Positions 44,835 to 53,895 of a stretch of 64,000 bases of DNA are shown here, one piece after another (position 1 is the first letter of the stretch; every line of letters begins with the position of its first letter). The position numbers were made by a program, and so were the translations under genes. Under the pieces are notes generated by a model, which did not search any database, was not told the DNA's origin, and saw only the letters and a program-made list of their open reading frames with translations. The stretch covers positions 868,001 through 932,000 of the forward strand of contig NFUV01000001.1 of assembly GCA_002127295.1 (NCBI GenBank), read 5' to 3'. The DNA comes from Chitinophagaceae bacterium IBVUCB2 (GTDB lineage Bacteria > Bacteroidota > Bacteroidia > Chitinophagales > Chitinophagaceae).

Positions 44835-47489
44835 ATGTCCCAGTTGTTAAAAAAAACCTCCCGCCAATATAAAGTGGCAAGAAGGGTTATTTCCACACTT
44901 GCTTTGCTACACATTGGTGCATTGGTATTTGCACAGATAAATCCCACTCCTGCAGCAGAAAGAATGCAGGCCATTGAACAACGTAAGAAGTTAGAAAGTG
45001 CTTCTGTTGTTAATGATGTTAAATTTCGCAATATAGGGCCAACAATTATGAGTGGCCGTGTATCAGATATTGATGCTAACCCGGAAGATCCTACTGAATT
45101 CTACGTAGGCTATTCAACAGGCGGATTGTGGCATACTACCAATAATGGACAAAGCTTCACTCCTATCATGGACAATCTTGATGTATTGTTCATTGGAGAT
45201 ATAGCAGTGAACTGGAGCAACAGAACCATATGGGTTGGTACAGGTGAAGTAAATAGCAGCCGTTCTTCTTATGCAGGTATCGGTATCTATAAATCTACAG
45301 ATAATGGTAAGAACTGGGAATACCTGGGTCTTCCGGAATCACACCATATTGGTAAAATCCAATTGCATCCAACTAATCCAAATATTGCATGGGTAGCGGC
45401 ATTAGGACATTTATATTCTGCCAACAAAGAAAGAGGTGTTTATAAAACAACCGATGGTGGTAAAACATGGAAACAAACTTTGTTTATCGATGATAATACC
45501 GGTGCTGTTGATATTGACATCAATCCCTCGAATCCAAACGAAGTTTATGCAGGTATGTGGTATCGTGTACGCCGTGCCTGGAAATTTGAAGAAAGCGGAA
45601 AAACAAGTGGTATTTATAAAAGTAATGATGGTGGTGAAACATGGAAGTTAGTTTCAGGTGCCGGTTCTGGTTTTATGACGGGTGATAAAATTGGACGTAT
45701 TGGAATAGCTGTGTATCCAAAAAATCCAAGTATTGTATATGCAGTTGTTGATAACAATACACCTTTAGCTACCGATAATAAGGTTGACACTAACTATAAG
45801 AAAGACCAGTTTAAAGCGATAAGCAAAGAAGAATTTAAAAACCTGGATGATAAAAAACTGAATTCGTTTTTAAGAGCTAATCGGTTTCCTGCTAAATACA
45901 CTGCCGGAACTGTAAAAGAAATGGTAGCAGCAGATAAAATACAACCTGTGGCTTTGTGGGATTATTTAGACAGTGATGATGGATTTCAAAATACCGGTAT
46001 TGCTGGTTGCGAAGTATATCGCAGTAATGATGGCGGACAAACATGGAAAAAAACACATGATAAACCAAATGCCAACTTCAGCACATATGGTTACTATTTT
46101 GCCAAGATCTATACTTCACATACCAATCCTGATAAGATATTCTCCATGGGTTATATCGCACAGGTATCAACGGATGGTGGTAAAACATTCAAGACGATGG
46201 ACAAAGGAAATGTTCATGCTGACCATCATGCACTGTGGGTAAATCCAAAAAAAGATTCGCATGTTATCAATGGTAATGATGGTGGCGCCAATATTACCTA
46301 TGATGATGGTGATAATTGGTTTAAAGCAAATACTCCTCCATTGGGTCAGTACTATAGTATTACCGTTGATGATGCCAGACCTTACAATGTGTACGGTGGC
46401 TTACAGGATAACGGAAGCTGGTGGGGACCATCCAATCACCGGGATGATATTGGCTGGATAGATAATGGTCAATACGGTTTCAAAGGCATCAATGGTGGTG
46501 ATGGTATGCAGGCGCAGGTTGATACAAGAGATAACGCTACAATTTATTCCGGTTCTCAGTTTGGTGCATATGCCCGTTACAATAAAAATATGCAGGAAAG
46601 AAGAGGTTTTCAAAAATCACTTCGGCCAACACATGACCTGGGTGATAAACCACTTCGTTTTAACTGGCAAACACCAATCCTGCTAAGCAAACATAACCAG
46701 GATGTATTTTATTACGGTAGCAACCGCTTGTTCCGTTCATTGAATAAGGGTGATACACTTATTGCTATGAGTAGCGATCTTACCAGTGGAAAAGTAACAG
46801 GCAATGTACCATTTGGCACATTGGTTACATTGACAGAATCGCCATTACGTTTTGGCTTATTATATACCGGCAGTGATGATGGTAACATTTATGTTTCTAA
46901 AGATGCAGCATATAGTTGGGAACAATTAAACCACACCGCTGCTGCACCGGCCAAAAAAGGAGCTAAACCTGCTGCAAGTGCAAAACTTCAGACCAATGGT
47001 TTATATGTTAGTCGTGTTACAGCATCACAACACAAAGTAGAAAGAGTATATGTTTCGTTGAATGGTTATCGTAATGACAACTTTGCTCCTTACTTATATA
47101 TGAGTGAAGATTATGGTACTACCTGGAAACAAATTGGAAAAGACTTGCCGTTTGAACCGATCAACGTAATAAAAGAAGATCCAAAAAGCGATAGCATTTT
47201 ATATGTAGGAACAGATGGTGGTTTATATGTAAGCTTCGACCAGGGTAATTCATTTATGATGTGGAATGGTGGTTTACCTAAATCAGTTCCTGTTCATGAT
47301 ATTGCTATACAGCAAAGAGATAATGAAATAGTTCTTGGAACACATGGCCGCAGTTTGTACGTCACCAAATTAGATGATGTACAAAAACTACGAAAAGACC
47401 CAAAGTGGATGGAGAAGAAACCAAAAGAAAAACCCCAGGAACCAGCAAGACAGTTTAATGAGCCGGAACCAGAGCCGGAAAGAGATTAA
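44835..47489 (+). CDS. Exported BNR/sortilin-type beta-propeller protein
   Basis: 884 residues. A signal-like N-terminus (16-34, ending VFAQ) is followed by a large propeller with many Asp-box (BNR) motifs, such as STDNGKNWEYLG, TTDGGKTWKQTL, SNDGGETWKLVS, STDGGKTFKTMD and SKDAAYSWEQLN. The overall pattern matches VPS10/sortilin-like glycosyl-hydrolase-related proteins that are common secreted proteins of this phylum. The C-terminus is a Pro/Glu-rich tail without a type IX sorting domain. No active site could be assigned; binding or carbohydrate processing are both possible. Confidence 0.85.
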   Translation: MSQLLKKTSRQYKVARRVISTLALLHIGALVFAQINPTPAAERMQAIEQRKKLESASVVNDVKFRNIGPTIMSGRVSDIDANPEDPTEFYVGYSTGGLWHTTNNGQSFTPIMDNLDVLFIGDIAVNWSNRTIWVGTGEVNSSRSSYAGIGIYKSTDNGKNWEYLGLPESHHIGKIQLHPTNPNIAWVAALGHLYSANKERGVYKTTDGGKTWKQTLFIDDNTGAVDIDINPSNPNEVYAGMWYRVRRAWKFEESGKTSGIYKSNDGGETWKLVSGAGSGFMTGDKIGRIGIAVYPKNPSIVYAVVDNNTPLATDNKVDTNYKKDQFKAISKEEFKNLDDKKLNSFLRANRFPAKYTAGTVKEMVAADKIQPVALWDYLDSDDGFQNTGIAGCEVYRSNDGGQTWKKTHDKPNANFSTYGYYFAKIYTSHTNPDKIFSMGYIAQVSTDGGKTFKTMDKGNVHADHHALWVNPKKDSHVINGNDGGANITYDDGDNWFKANTPPLGQYYSITVDDARPYNVYGGLQDNGSWWGPSNHRDDIGWIDNGQYGFKGINGGDGMQAQVDTRDNATIYSGSQFGAYARYNKNMQERRGFQKSLRPTHDLGDKPLRFNWQTPILLSKHNQDVFYYGSNRLFRSLNKGDTLIAMSSDLTSGKVTGNVPFGTLVTLTESPLRFGLLYTGSDDGNIYVSKDAAYSWEQLNHTAAAPAKKGAKPAASAKLQTNGLYVSRVTASQHKVERVYVSLNGYRNDNFAPYLYMSEDYGTTWKQIGKDLPFEPINVIKEDPKSDSILYVGTDGGLYVSFDQGNSFMMWNGGLPKSVPVHDIAIQQRDNEIVLGTHGRSLYVTKLDDVQKLRKDPKWMEKKPKEKPQEPARQFNEPEPEPERD

Positions 47490-47492
47490 AAG

Positions 47493-47526
47493 AAAAAGCC
47501 CCCGATTGTATAACGGGGGCTTTTTT
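47493..47526. terminator. Bidirectional intrinsic terminator
   Basis: AAAAAGCCCCCG and CGGGGGCTTTTT form a perfect 12-bp stem with a 9-nt loop, with Ts on both strands. It serves the BNR gene (+) and the protease gene (-). Confidence 0.93.
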
Positions 47527-47536
47527 AATTTAATAA

Positions 47537-48898
47537 TCAGACTTTCTTTTTCTTACGTAACAATAAGACCAAAATCAATATCAACAGCAATGCCCCACCA
47601 CCAATGAAATAATACAACTTCATATCCTTCGGTTCCTTATCCAATCCTTTTTCAATATTCTTTTCAGTGCTGGTTATCATTTTATCAATAAAAGGAAAAG
47701 AAGCATTCATTGACTTTACTTCATCAAATTTTTCCAACGCTTTTTTATAGCGGGATTTATCATACAAACTCAAGGCTTCTTCGTACAGCAATGAAATATC
47801 ACTCATGGCCGGTTTTACATTTACTTCATCAATAAACTCATCGACAATCGTACTCGGAACTATAAAGTTCATACCCTGTACTTCTGCCTGCCGCTGGTAA
47901 TCTATACTGCCAAAAGTTGCAAGTCCAATTACTTCACCGTACTCATTCATTACCGGGCCGCCACTGTTACCGTGAGTAATAGCAGCATCGATCTGTAATA
48001 CTTCCCAGCCATCTTTCATATTCTTTTTGGCACTTACCAATCCCCTGGTAAGTGAAGCTTCTGAAATAGATTCTTCTGAAATCAACGGGTGAAAAGTTGC
48101 AACGGCAGGATAGCCTAATACATATACCTGGTCACCTACTCGCATTTCCTGGTCATTTCCCATTCTTATTGTTGGGTAAGTATGTTTTTTAGTTAGTTTA
48201 AGAATAGCCACATCTTTTCCCGGTATTGCTGAACCCTTGGTTATCAAATTTGCCGGTATGGTCATCGGTATAATCTTTCCGTTATCGCCTGAGATGCCCA
48301 TCACCACACTAAATTCTTTTTTGATATTCCCTACCTGCATGGTTTGCGTAAAGTACCAGCTGTTTGCATCCGTTAAAGCTTTAGCTTCTTCTTCGGTTAA
48401 CTTACGTCCCATGGTAGTCTCAATTTCTTTTGCATCTGAATCCAATATTTCCTGGAAAGCCTGCTGCGCAAAATTCTGCTTGGTGGTTTCATCATTCTCA
48501 TCCACCACATGTGCATTGGTGATAACGTAACCATCTGGAGTTACAATAAATCCGGAACCAATCATCGTAGTATTAAGTTCCTTGCTTAATGTTTCCGTTC
48601 CTTTCAGCATATATTTCTCAATGCTTGCACAGAAGGATCGGATGTAAATGTTCCAGAAAAGATCTGTATTAAATTTGCCTTCGTTCTCCAGTTGTTGCTT
48701 TACCTGCAACGCCAATGCCTCCAATGCAGGTTCATCAAACTCTGGTTTTATAGCACTAACAGTTCCTTTAAAGGTAGCCTGTATCATTACTGTTCCGGGC
48801 TTATTCCTTTCGGCAATCTGTACCGGTGACATAACGGTTTGCTGCGCAAAAAAAGTAGTAGGTAAAAAGAGAGATAGGAATAGTAATATCTTATTCAT
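47537..48898 (-). CDS. Trypsin-like serine protease with C-terminal membrane anchor
   Basis: 453 residues. A signal peptide (1-18) precedes an S1C-like protease domain with His in VITNAHVVDEND, Asp in GKDVAILKL and Ser in THGNSGGPVMNEYGEVIG. No PDZ domain follows; instead a helical, TPR-like region (about 365-420) and one transmembrane helix (YYFIGGGALLLILILVLLLR) close the protein with a basic cytoplasmic tip. So the catalytic domain faces the periplasm while tethered to the inner membrane. It may act in envelope quality control. An unusual insertion between residues 150 and 205 separates His and Asp. Confidence 0.87.
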   Translation of the reverse strand: MNKILLFLSLFLPTTFFAQQTVMSPVQIAERNKPGTVMIQATFKGTVSAIKPEFDEPALEALALQVKQQLENEGKFNTDLFWNIYIRSFCASIEKYMLKGTETLSKELNTTMIGSGFIVTPDGYVITNAHVVDENDETTKQNFAQQAFQEILDSDAKEIETTMGRKLTEEEAKALTDANSWYFTQTMQVGNIKKEFSVVMGISGDNGKIIPMTIPANLITKGSAIPGKDVAILKLTKKHTYPTIRMGNDQEMRVGDQVYVLGYPAVATFHPLISEESISEASLTRGLVSAKKNMKDGWEVLQIDAAITHGNSGGPVMNEYGEVIGLATFGSIDYQRQAEVQGMNFIVPSTIVDEFIDEVNVKPAMSDISLLYEEALSLYDKSRYKKALEKFDEVKSMNASFPFIDKMITSTEKNIEKGLDKEPKDMKLYYFIGGGALLLILILVLLLRKKKKV

Positions 48899-49069
48899 GT
48901 CAGTCAGGTTTATGGTTGTACTAAAGATAGTTTACCTATACAATATTTCAGTAGTGTACAGTTTCAATTTTTTTGCTGGAAGTAGAAGTCCTTGAACAAA
49001 TCAATGCAACATTGAAAAACCTAAACTGGCTATAACGCCTTTGCGTCTTTTTATTATTGTGGGGAATTT

Positions 49070-50353
49070 TTAAAAACGATGAAATCTTTCTATACAGGCT
49101 TTTTCCAGCATTTCCCTGTCATCAGGATGAGCAATATCAATTAATGATTTGGCTCTTTGTCGAAGGTTCTTACCAAATAAATAAGCTGTTCCATATTCTG
49201 TAACTACATAATGAATATGACCACGGGTAGTTACTACGCCGGCCCCGGGTTTTAAAAATGGTACAATGCGATTAATGCCTTTAGCAGTACGACTCGTTAA
49301 AGCAATGATGGGTTTGCCTCCTTCGCTTAATGCTGCACCCCGCATAAAATCCATTTGCCCCCCAATACCACTGTATTGTAATGACCCAATTGAATCTGCA
49401 CATACCTGCCCGGTAATATCCACTTCAATGGCACTGTTGATAGCAACCACCTTTGGATTACGACGGATTACATGCGGATTGTTTACATAATCAATATCTA
49501 AAAAAGCAAAAGCAGGATTATCATCCACATAATCATACAAGCGACGGGTACCAATAGCAAAGCCGGTAACTGTTTTATTCGGGTGAATTGTTTTTTGCGA
49601 ATTATTGATAATATCCTTATCAAACAAATCAATAATACCATCGCTGCACATTTCTGTATGCACCCCTAAATTTTTATGGTTATACAATGATTTCATCACC
49701 GCATCAGGAATTGTACCGATGCCCATTTGCAGGGTGCTGCCGTCTTCAATGAGCCCGGCAATTAATTTCCCGATCGTCAATTCATTTTCGCCTACTTTAA
49801 CACCATAGTCAACTTCAGGAAGTTCCTCCTGGTGATAGACCATTGAAGTAAATCTTGACGTATGAATAAGGCTATCACCATGGGTACGGGGGACTCTTGG
49901 ATTTACCTGTGCAATAATATGCCGGGCGGTATTAACTGCACTACGGGCAATATCCACCGATACGCCTAATGAACAATAACCATGAGCATCCGGCGGAGAT
50001 ACCTGTACCAATGCGACATCTAACTTTAATTCGGTGCGGAACAGGTCCGGAATATCACTTAAAAAAACAGGAATAAAATCAGCCCTGCCTTCGTTCACTG
50101 CTTTACGTACTGAACCGGATACAAACATGCAATTGATATGAAAGGATTGGGCATACTCTGGTTTATCCAATTCTATATCACCCTGTACAGTTATAAAAGT
50201 CAATTCCACATCTTGCAAACGGGAAGCCTGTTTACCTAACTCCCGTAATAAATACAGTGGAGTTTGAGCACTTCCCTGCACAAAAACCCTGTTCCCGGAT
50301 TGAATAACTGATAATGCTTCTTCAGCAGTTTTATAAATGAAAGGTAATTTCAT
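49070..50353 (-). CDS. Acetyl-CoA hydrolase/transferase family CoA-transferase
   Basis: 427 residues in the class I CoA-transferase group of 4-hydroxybutyrate or succinyl-CoA:acetate CoA-transferases. QVSPPDAHGYCSLGVS, the glutamate in HTEMCSDGIIDLF, and the C-terminal GIGGQMDFMRGAALSEGGKPIIAL with RGHIHYVVTEYGTAYLFGK are diagnostic. It moves CoA between short-chain acids, probably acetate and another acyl group. The start codon lies 4 nt after a perfect -7 box. No catabolic partner genes are adjacent, so the exact acyl group is open. Confidence 0.88.
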   Translation of the reverse strand: MKLPFIYKTAEEALSVIQSGNRVFVQGSAQTPLYLLRELGKQASRLQDVELTFITVQGDIELDKPEYAQSFHINCMFVSGSVRKAVNEGRADFIPVFLSDIPDLFRTELKLDVALVQVSPPDAHGYCSLGVSVDIARSAVNTARHIIAQVNPRVPRTHGDSLIHTSRFTSMVYHQEELPEVDYGVKVGENELTIGKLIAGLIEDGSTLQMGIGTIPDAVMKSLYNHKNLGVHTEMCSDGIIDLFDKDIINNSQKTIHPNKTVTGFAIGTRRLYDYVDDNPAFAFLDIDYVNNPHVIRRNPKVVAINSAIEVDITGQVCADSIGSLQYSGIGGQMDFMRGAALSEGGKPIIALTSRTAKGINRIVPFLKPGAGVVTTRGHIHYVVTEYGTAYLFGKNLRQRAKSLIDIAHPDDREMLEKACIERFHRF

Positions 50354-50357
50354 GCGG

Positions 50358-50365
50358 CAAAACTA
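50358..50365 (-). promoter_or_regulatory. -7 box directly at the CoA-transferase start codon
   Basis: On the minus strand TAGTTTTG matches TAnnTTTG and ends 4 nt before the ATG. GTTG at 50384-50387 (minus strand), 18 nt further upstream, serves as -33. The predicted start of transcription falls at or next to the ATG. Confidence 0.6.
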
Positions 50366-50427
50366 TAGCTCTTAAATCTATTGCAACTGACTACGATTAT
50401 AAACCAGGTTGAGAAGAATCAGTATGA

Positions 50428-50847
50428 TTAACGGGAAGCCAACCAGTCAATAGCCAATTCATACCCTTTTAATCCTAACCCCACGATGCTGCCCACCACT
50501 TTGGCACTGAGATAAGAAAATTTTCTGAAATCTTCCCGAGCATGCACATTGGAAATATGAACTTCGATAACCGGCGTTTTTATGGCGGCCACCGCATCGC
50601 CAATTGCAATGGAGGTGTGAGTGTAAGCTCCTGCATTTAATACAATACCATCATAATCGAAACCTACCCGTTGCAGTTCGTTCACTAATTCGCCTTCCAC
50701 ATTACTTTGAAAATAGGTGATATCGATAGTGGCATACTTCTTTTTTAGTGCCGCTAAAAACTCTTCGAAAGAGGTACTACCATAAATGCCGGGTTCTCTT
50801 TTCCCAAGCAGGTTCAGGTTTGGGCCGTTGATGATGGCGATCTTCAT
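50428..50847 (-). CDS. aroQ: Type II 3-dehydroquinate dehydratase
   Basis: This enzyme dehydrates 3-dehydroquinate to 3-dehydroshikimate in the shikimate pathway. The start at 50847 gives 139 residues and MKIAIINGPNLNLLGKREPGI, the classic N-terminus with catalytic Arg and Tyr (in GIYGSTSF). NAGAYTHTSIAIGDAV supplies substrate contacts, and EVHISNVHAREDFR holds the catalytic His region. The other shikimate genes are not in the window. Confidence 0.94.
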   Translation of the reverse strand: MKIAIINGPNLNLLGKREPGIYGSTSFEEFLAALKKKYATIDITYFQSNVEGELVNELQRVGFDYDGIVLNAGAYTHTSIAIGDAVAAIKTPVIEVHISNVHAREDFRKFSYLSAKVVGSIVGLGLKGYELAIDWLASR

Positions 50848-50872
50848 ACCCCGAATATAAAAGAAAATTTCC

Positions 50873-50904
50873 CGCAAACCTGCCTGTCTGAAGGCAGGTT
50901 TGCG
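50873..50904. repeat. Complete copy of dispersed palindromic (REP-like) repeat
   Basis: CGCAAACCTGCCT and AGGCAGGTTTGCG form a perfect 13-bp stem around GTCTGA. Related partial copies lie at 57769-57793 and 20911-20927, all in intergenic DNA. It could also act as a terminator of the minus-strand gene at 50936-51409. Confidence 0.75.
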
Positions 50905-50935
50905 AAAAAATATTTATGAAGCTTACTTATCTTCT

Positions 50936-51409
50936 CTAATATACCCAAACAATCGGCACTGTTCTTACCAATATATTATCGTGATAGAAATTTATCTTTT
51001 TAATACCCTGGTTCTTTTGAAGGGTAGCTAATGATAATGGACCGTTCCCGTGGTTTGCAGGCCCTGCCTTTCTTACAGAAAAATACACATTCATCTCATC
51101 ACCTTTCGTAAGAATAGTTTTAAATTTTAAACGATAAGTATAATTAAGCGTTTCTACTTTTCCGGCAATTACTAACTCTGCATTAAAATCCGGACGAGCT
51201 GCCTTTTCTGTTTCGGCAATAAATGTTTTATCAAATGCTACGCTGTGTGTAATAACCCATAGGTTAAAATCGCTGGGGTCAAAGTCTTTTTCTTTTAACG
51301 TATAACCGTAAAGTTCTTTTACATTTTCTACAATGTTATCAACCCTTTTTAATGTGGTAAATGCTGTAAGAAATCCTGCCAGCATTACAATGATTGTTAT
51401 CTTTTTCAT
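50936..51409 (-). CDS. Exported hypothetical protein
   Basis: 157 residues with a signal peptide (MKKITIIVMLAGFLTAFTTL). The mature part alternates short hydrophobic strands and ends VRTVPIVWVY, suggesting a small beta domain. Not recognised. It is monocistronic, bounded downstream by the palindromic repeat and upstream by a cluster of three inverted repeats at 51478-51548. A periplasmic or surface location is inferred. Confidence 0.6.
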   Translation of the reverse strand: MKKITIIVMLAGFLTAFTTLKRVDNIVENVKELYGYTLKEKDFDPSDFNLWVITHSVAFDKTFIAETEKAARPDFNAELVIAGKVETLNYTYRLKFKTILTKGDEMNVYFSVRKAGPANHGNGPLSLATLQKNQGIKKINFYHDNILVRTVPIVWVY

Positions 51410-51477
51410 ATCCGATCTGGTTTAATACCATAAAGGAACGACTGCAATTTCGCAATAGAAACAGCTGCATGTATCAA

Positions 51478-51548
51478 CTGTTATATAACAGTATGGATTG
51501 TAGAAAAAGAATATAACTAACAATAGTTAGTAAAACATCTGTTAACAG
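51478..51548. repeat. Cluster of three inverted repeats
   Basis: Within 71 bases lie CTGTTATATAACAG (51478-51491), ACTAAC-AATA-GTTAGT (51516-51531) and CTGTTAACAG (51539-51548). The first and third share the half-site CTGTTA/TAACAG with different spacing. They lie between the carA stop and the start of the hypothetical gene at 51409, so they may be operators of that gene. Confidence 0.5.
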
Positions 51549-51561
51549 GAAAAGAAATAAA

Positions 51562-52668
51562 TTAATTCTTCTGTTCCTTTATCAACGCAATAAACTCATC
51601 AAATAAATACCGGCTATCATGCGGGCCCGGTGTAGCTTCCGGGTGATATTGTACAGAGAAAGCAGGTTTACCTTTTACCCGTATGCCTTCAATAGATTGA
51701 TCATTCAAATTGACATGAGTAATTTCTATATGATCTGCTTTTTTCACCGCTTCGGGATCAACACCAAAGCCATGATTTTGTGTAGTAATTTCGGCACGGC
51801 CAGAAATAATATTTTTAACCGGGTGGTTCAATCCTCTATGACCATGATGCATTTTAAAAGTAGGAATATCATTTGCCAGTGCCAGTAACTGGTGACCCAA
51901 ACAAATTCCAAACACCGGTTTTTCTTCTTTTAATATTTGTTTCAGTGTAGCCACTGCATAATCCATCGGTGCAGGATCACCAGGACCGTTAGAAATAAAA
52001 TATCCATTGGGTTGAAATTTCTTTACTTCCTCCAGCGAAGTTTTTGCTGGAAACACTTTCACATACGCCCCTCTTTCTACCATGCAGTTCAAAATATTTC
52101 TCTTCACACCATAATCCATCACTGCTATTCTGATAGCAGCATTCGCATCACCCATTTCATACGTTTCCTTTGTACTTACTTTAGACGCCAGCTCCAGTCC
52201 ATCCATATTTGGTGTTTCTGCCAGTTTCTTTTTCAATATTTCTATATCTGTTGTATCCGACGAAATGATGCAGTTCATAGCACCTTTGGTACGTACATGG
52301 GCCACCAAAGCTCTTGTATCTACTCCTTCAATCGAAACAATATTATTGTTTCTCATGTATTCATTCAGCGAACCATTTGCCATTTTTCTAGAATACTGAT
52401 CTTCGAGGTTTCTGCCGATCAACCCGTTTATTTTTACACTGTCACTTTCCACATCTGCTTCCTTTACGCCGTAGTTACCAATATGGGCACTATTCATGAT
52501 CAGGATCTGGCCAAAATAACTCGGGTCAGTAAACACTTCCTGGTAGCCCGTCATACCGGTATTAAAACAGATCTCACCGGTAGTAGTACCAATGGCTCCA
52601 AATGCAAAACCATGAGCAATAGTTCCATCAGCTAATAATAAAACGGCGGGAGTTTTTTTGTCAGACAT
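51562..52668 (-). CDS. carA: Carbamoyl-phosphate synthase small (glutaminase) subunit
   Basis: CarA frees ammonia from glutamine and passes it to CarB to make carbamoyl phosphate for pyrimidines and arginine. From the ATG at 52668 the product is 368 residues; the frame extends further but with unrelated sequence. The N-terminal domain has GEICFNTGMTGYQEVFTDPSY, and the class I glutaminase domain has the nucleophile in FGICLGHQLLALA and the His/Glu in QYHPEATPGPHDS. CarB is not next to it. A -7 box lies about 32 nt upstream. Confidence 0.95.
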   Translation of the reverse strand: MSDKKTPAVLLLADGTIAHGFAFGAIGTTTGEICFNTGMTGYQEVFTDPSYFGQILIMNSAHIGNYGVKEADVESDSVKINGLIGRNLEDQYSRKMANGSLNEYMRNNNIVSIEGVDTRALVAHVRTKGAMNCIISSDTTDIEILKKKLAETPNMDGLELASKVSTKETYEMGDANAAIRIAVMDYGVKRNILNCMVERGAYVKVFPAKTSLEEVKKFQPNGYFISNGPGDPAPMDYAVATLKQILKEEKPVFGICLGHQLLALANDIPTFKMHHGHRGLNHPVKNIISGRAEITTQNHGFGVDPEAVKKADHIEITHVNLNDQSIEGIRVKGKPAFSVQYHPEATPGPHDSRYLFDEFIALIKEQKN

Positions 52669-52699
52669 TCTTTGTGGGTTTCTATATAAACAAATTGCG

Positions 52700-52707
52700 C
52701 AAATGTA
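52700..52707 (-). promoter_or_regulatory. -7 box of carA
   Basis: On the minus strand TACATTTG matches TAnnTTTG, 31 nt upstream of the ATG at 52668. No good -33 TTTG is visible at 19 nt. Confidence 0.5.
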
Positions 52708-52866
52708 GGGCAGAAAAAGGGATTTTAAGGAGAGAATTTTGCAGGGTTTATGCACAGAACAGGAATATTGTCTTGCCAACGCAAGAGACATATTTTATTT
52801 ATATCCAGCTGCATTGCTAGTAGCACTTTACTAAGCCTTTAATCTTACTTACTTTCCTTTTTTTAT

Positions 52867-52874
52867 TAAATTTG
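52867..52874 (+). promoter_or_regulatory. -7 box of the hydrolase-DinB operon
   Basis: TAAATTTG matches TAnnTTTG and ends 10 nt before the ATG at 52885, so the leader is only a few bases. No -33 element is evident. Confidence 0.45.
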
Positions 52875-52884
52875 GAATACCTAA

Positions 52885-53895
52885 ATGAGCGGTATGAAAA
52901 AGCAAGTCCTGCTGAGCAAAAAATCAGCAAATATAATTGCCATATCCGCATTGCTAATACTATCATCCTATTATTATAGCACAGCACAAAATGTAAAAAG
53001 CTTTACCAACGGCTCCGTAAAATTATATTATGAAGAGTATGGTAAAGGGCCTGCTCTGTACATTTTATCCGGCGGGCCGGGAGAAGCACCGGAACATCCC
53101 TACCTGCAGATTATTGACAGTCTAAAATCGTTTTACACTTGTGTGCTGCTGCACCAGCGGGGTTCAGGGAGATCAAAAGATCTGCCAATCAATGAAACAA
53201 CCATCACTATTAACAACTACCTCCAGGATATTGAACAACTGCGAAAAAAACGAGGCGATAAAAAAGTTACGTTATTAGGTGTTTCCTGGGGCGGCTTGCT
53301 GGTTATGAATTATGCAGTGCTATACCCTGCATTTGTGTCGGAACTGGTACTGGTTTGTTCTGCTCCGCCTTCTTATAAAGTGTGGAATGTATTATACGAT
53401 AATCAATATGCTAGGCGATCTGCCGCAGAGTTGGATTCTATGAATATGTTGCAAAAAATATTTTCCACCAAAACAGAAAAAGAGTTAGACTCTCTCAAAA
53501 GAGCTGACCCGCTAAGCAAAGAGGTTGTTGCGTATAAGGCATTTATAGCAATACATATCCGGGCTATGTACTATGACCGTATTAAAATATCACAACAAAA
53601 CTTTGAAACGCTTTTTACGAATTTCAATTTTCAACCTATCCCCTACATTGATAAAGAAGTGATGGAAACCAAATGGGATATTACCAACGAACTAAAAAAA
53701 TTAAAAATACCAGCACTGATTGTTTATGGTAGGCAGGATGACCAGGGTGAATCTACTTTCTATTTACAAAAAGAAAGCCTGCGATTTAGTGAAACTCATG
53801 TAATAGAGCAATGCGGGCATGAAATTTTAGAAGAACAACCCACTGCATTTTTTAAAATATTAATGCCCTATTTAAAAAAGAAAAGAAAAATATGA
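52885..53895 (+). CDS. Alpha/beta hydrolase, proline iminopeptidase-like
   Basis: 336 residues. An N-terminal hydrophobic stretch (about 17-33, ending TAQN) looks like a signal peptide; an alternative start three codons in is possible. The fold has YILSGGPGEAPEHPYLQ (oxyanion HGGPG-like), LLHQRGSGRS, nucleophile elbow LLGVSWGGLLVMNYA, Asp in VYGRQDDQ and His in IEQCGHEI. This is the proline iminopeptidase pattern, though exported relatives often have other esters as substrates. Its stop overlaps the DinB gene start (ATGA). Confidence 0.85.
   Translation: MSGMKKQVLLSKKSANIIAISALLILSSYYYSTAQNVKSFTNGSVKLYYEEYGKGPALYILSGGPGEAPEHPYLQIIDSLKSFYTCVLLHQRGSGRSKDLPINETTITINNYLQDIEQLRKKRGDKKVTLLGVSWGGLLVMNYAVLYPAFVSELVLVCSAPPSYKVWNVLYDNQYARRSAAELDSMNMLQKIFSTKTEKELDSLKRADPLSKEVVAYKAFIAIHIRAMYYDRIKISQQNFETLFTNFNFQPIPYIDKEVMETKWDITNELKKLKIPALIVYGRQDDQGESTFYLQKESLRFSETHVIEQCGHEILEEQPTAFFKILMPYLKKKRKI

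Noticed and set aside
51937-52635. 232-codon plus-strand frame inside carA
   Set aside because: Antisense to conserved CarA motifs; the product is rich in His, Cys and Ile without domain pattern.
52669-52791. 41-codon N-terminal extension of CarA
   Set aside because: The extra residues match nothing in CarA, and the -7 box at 52700-52707 would lie inside the coding part.
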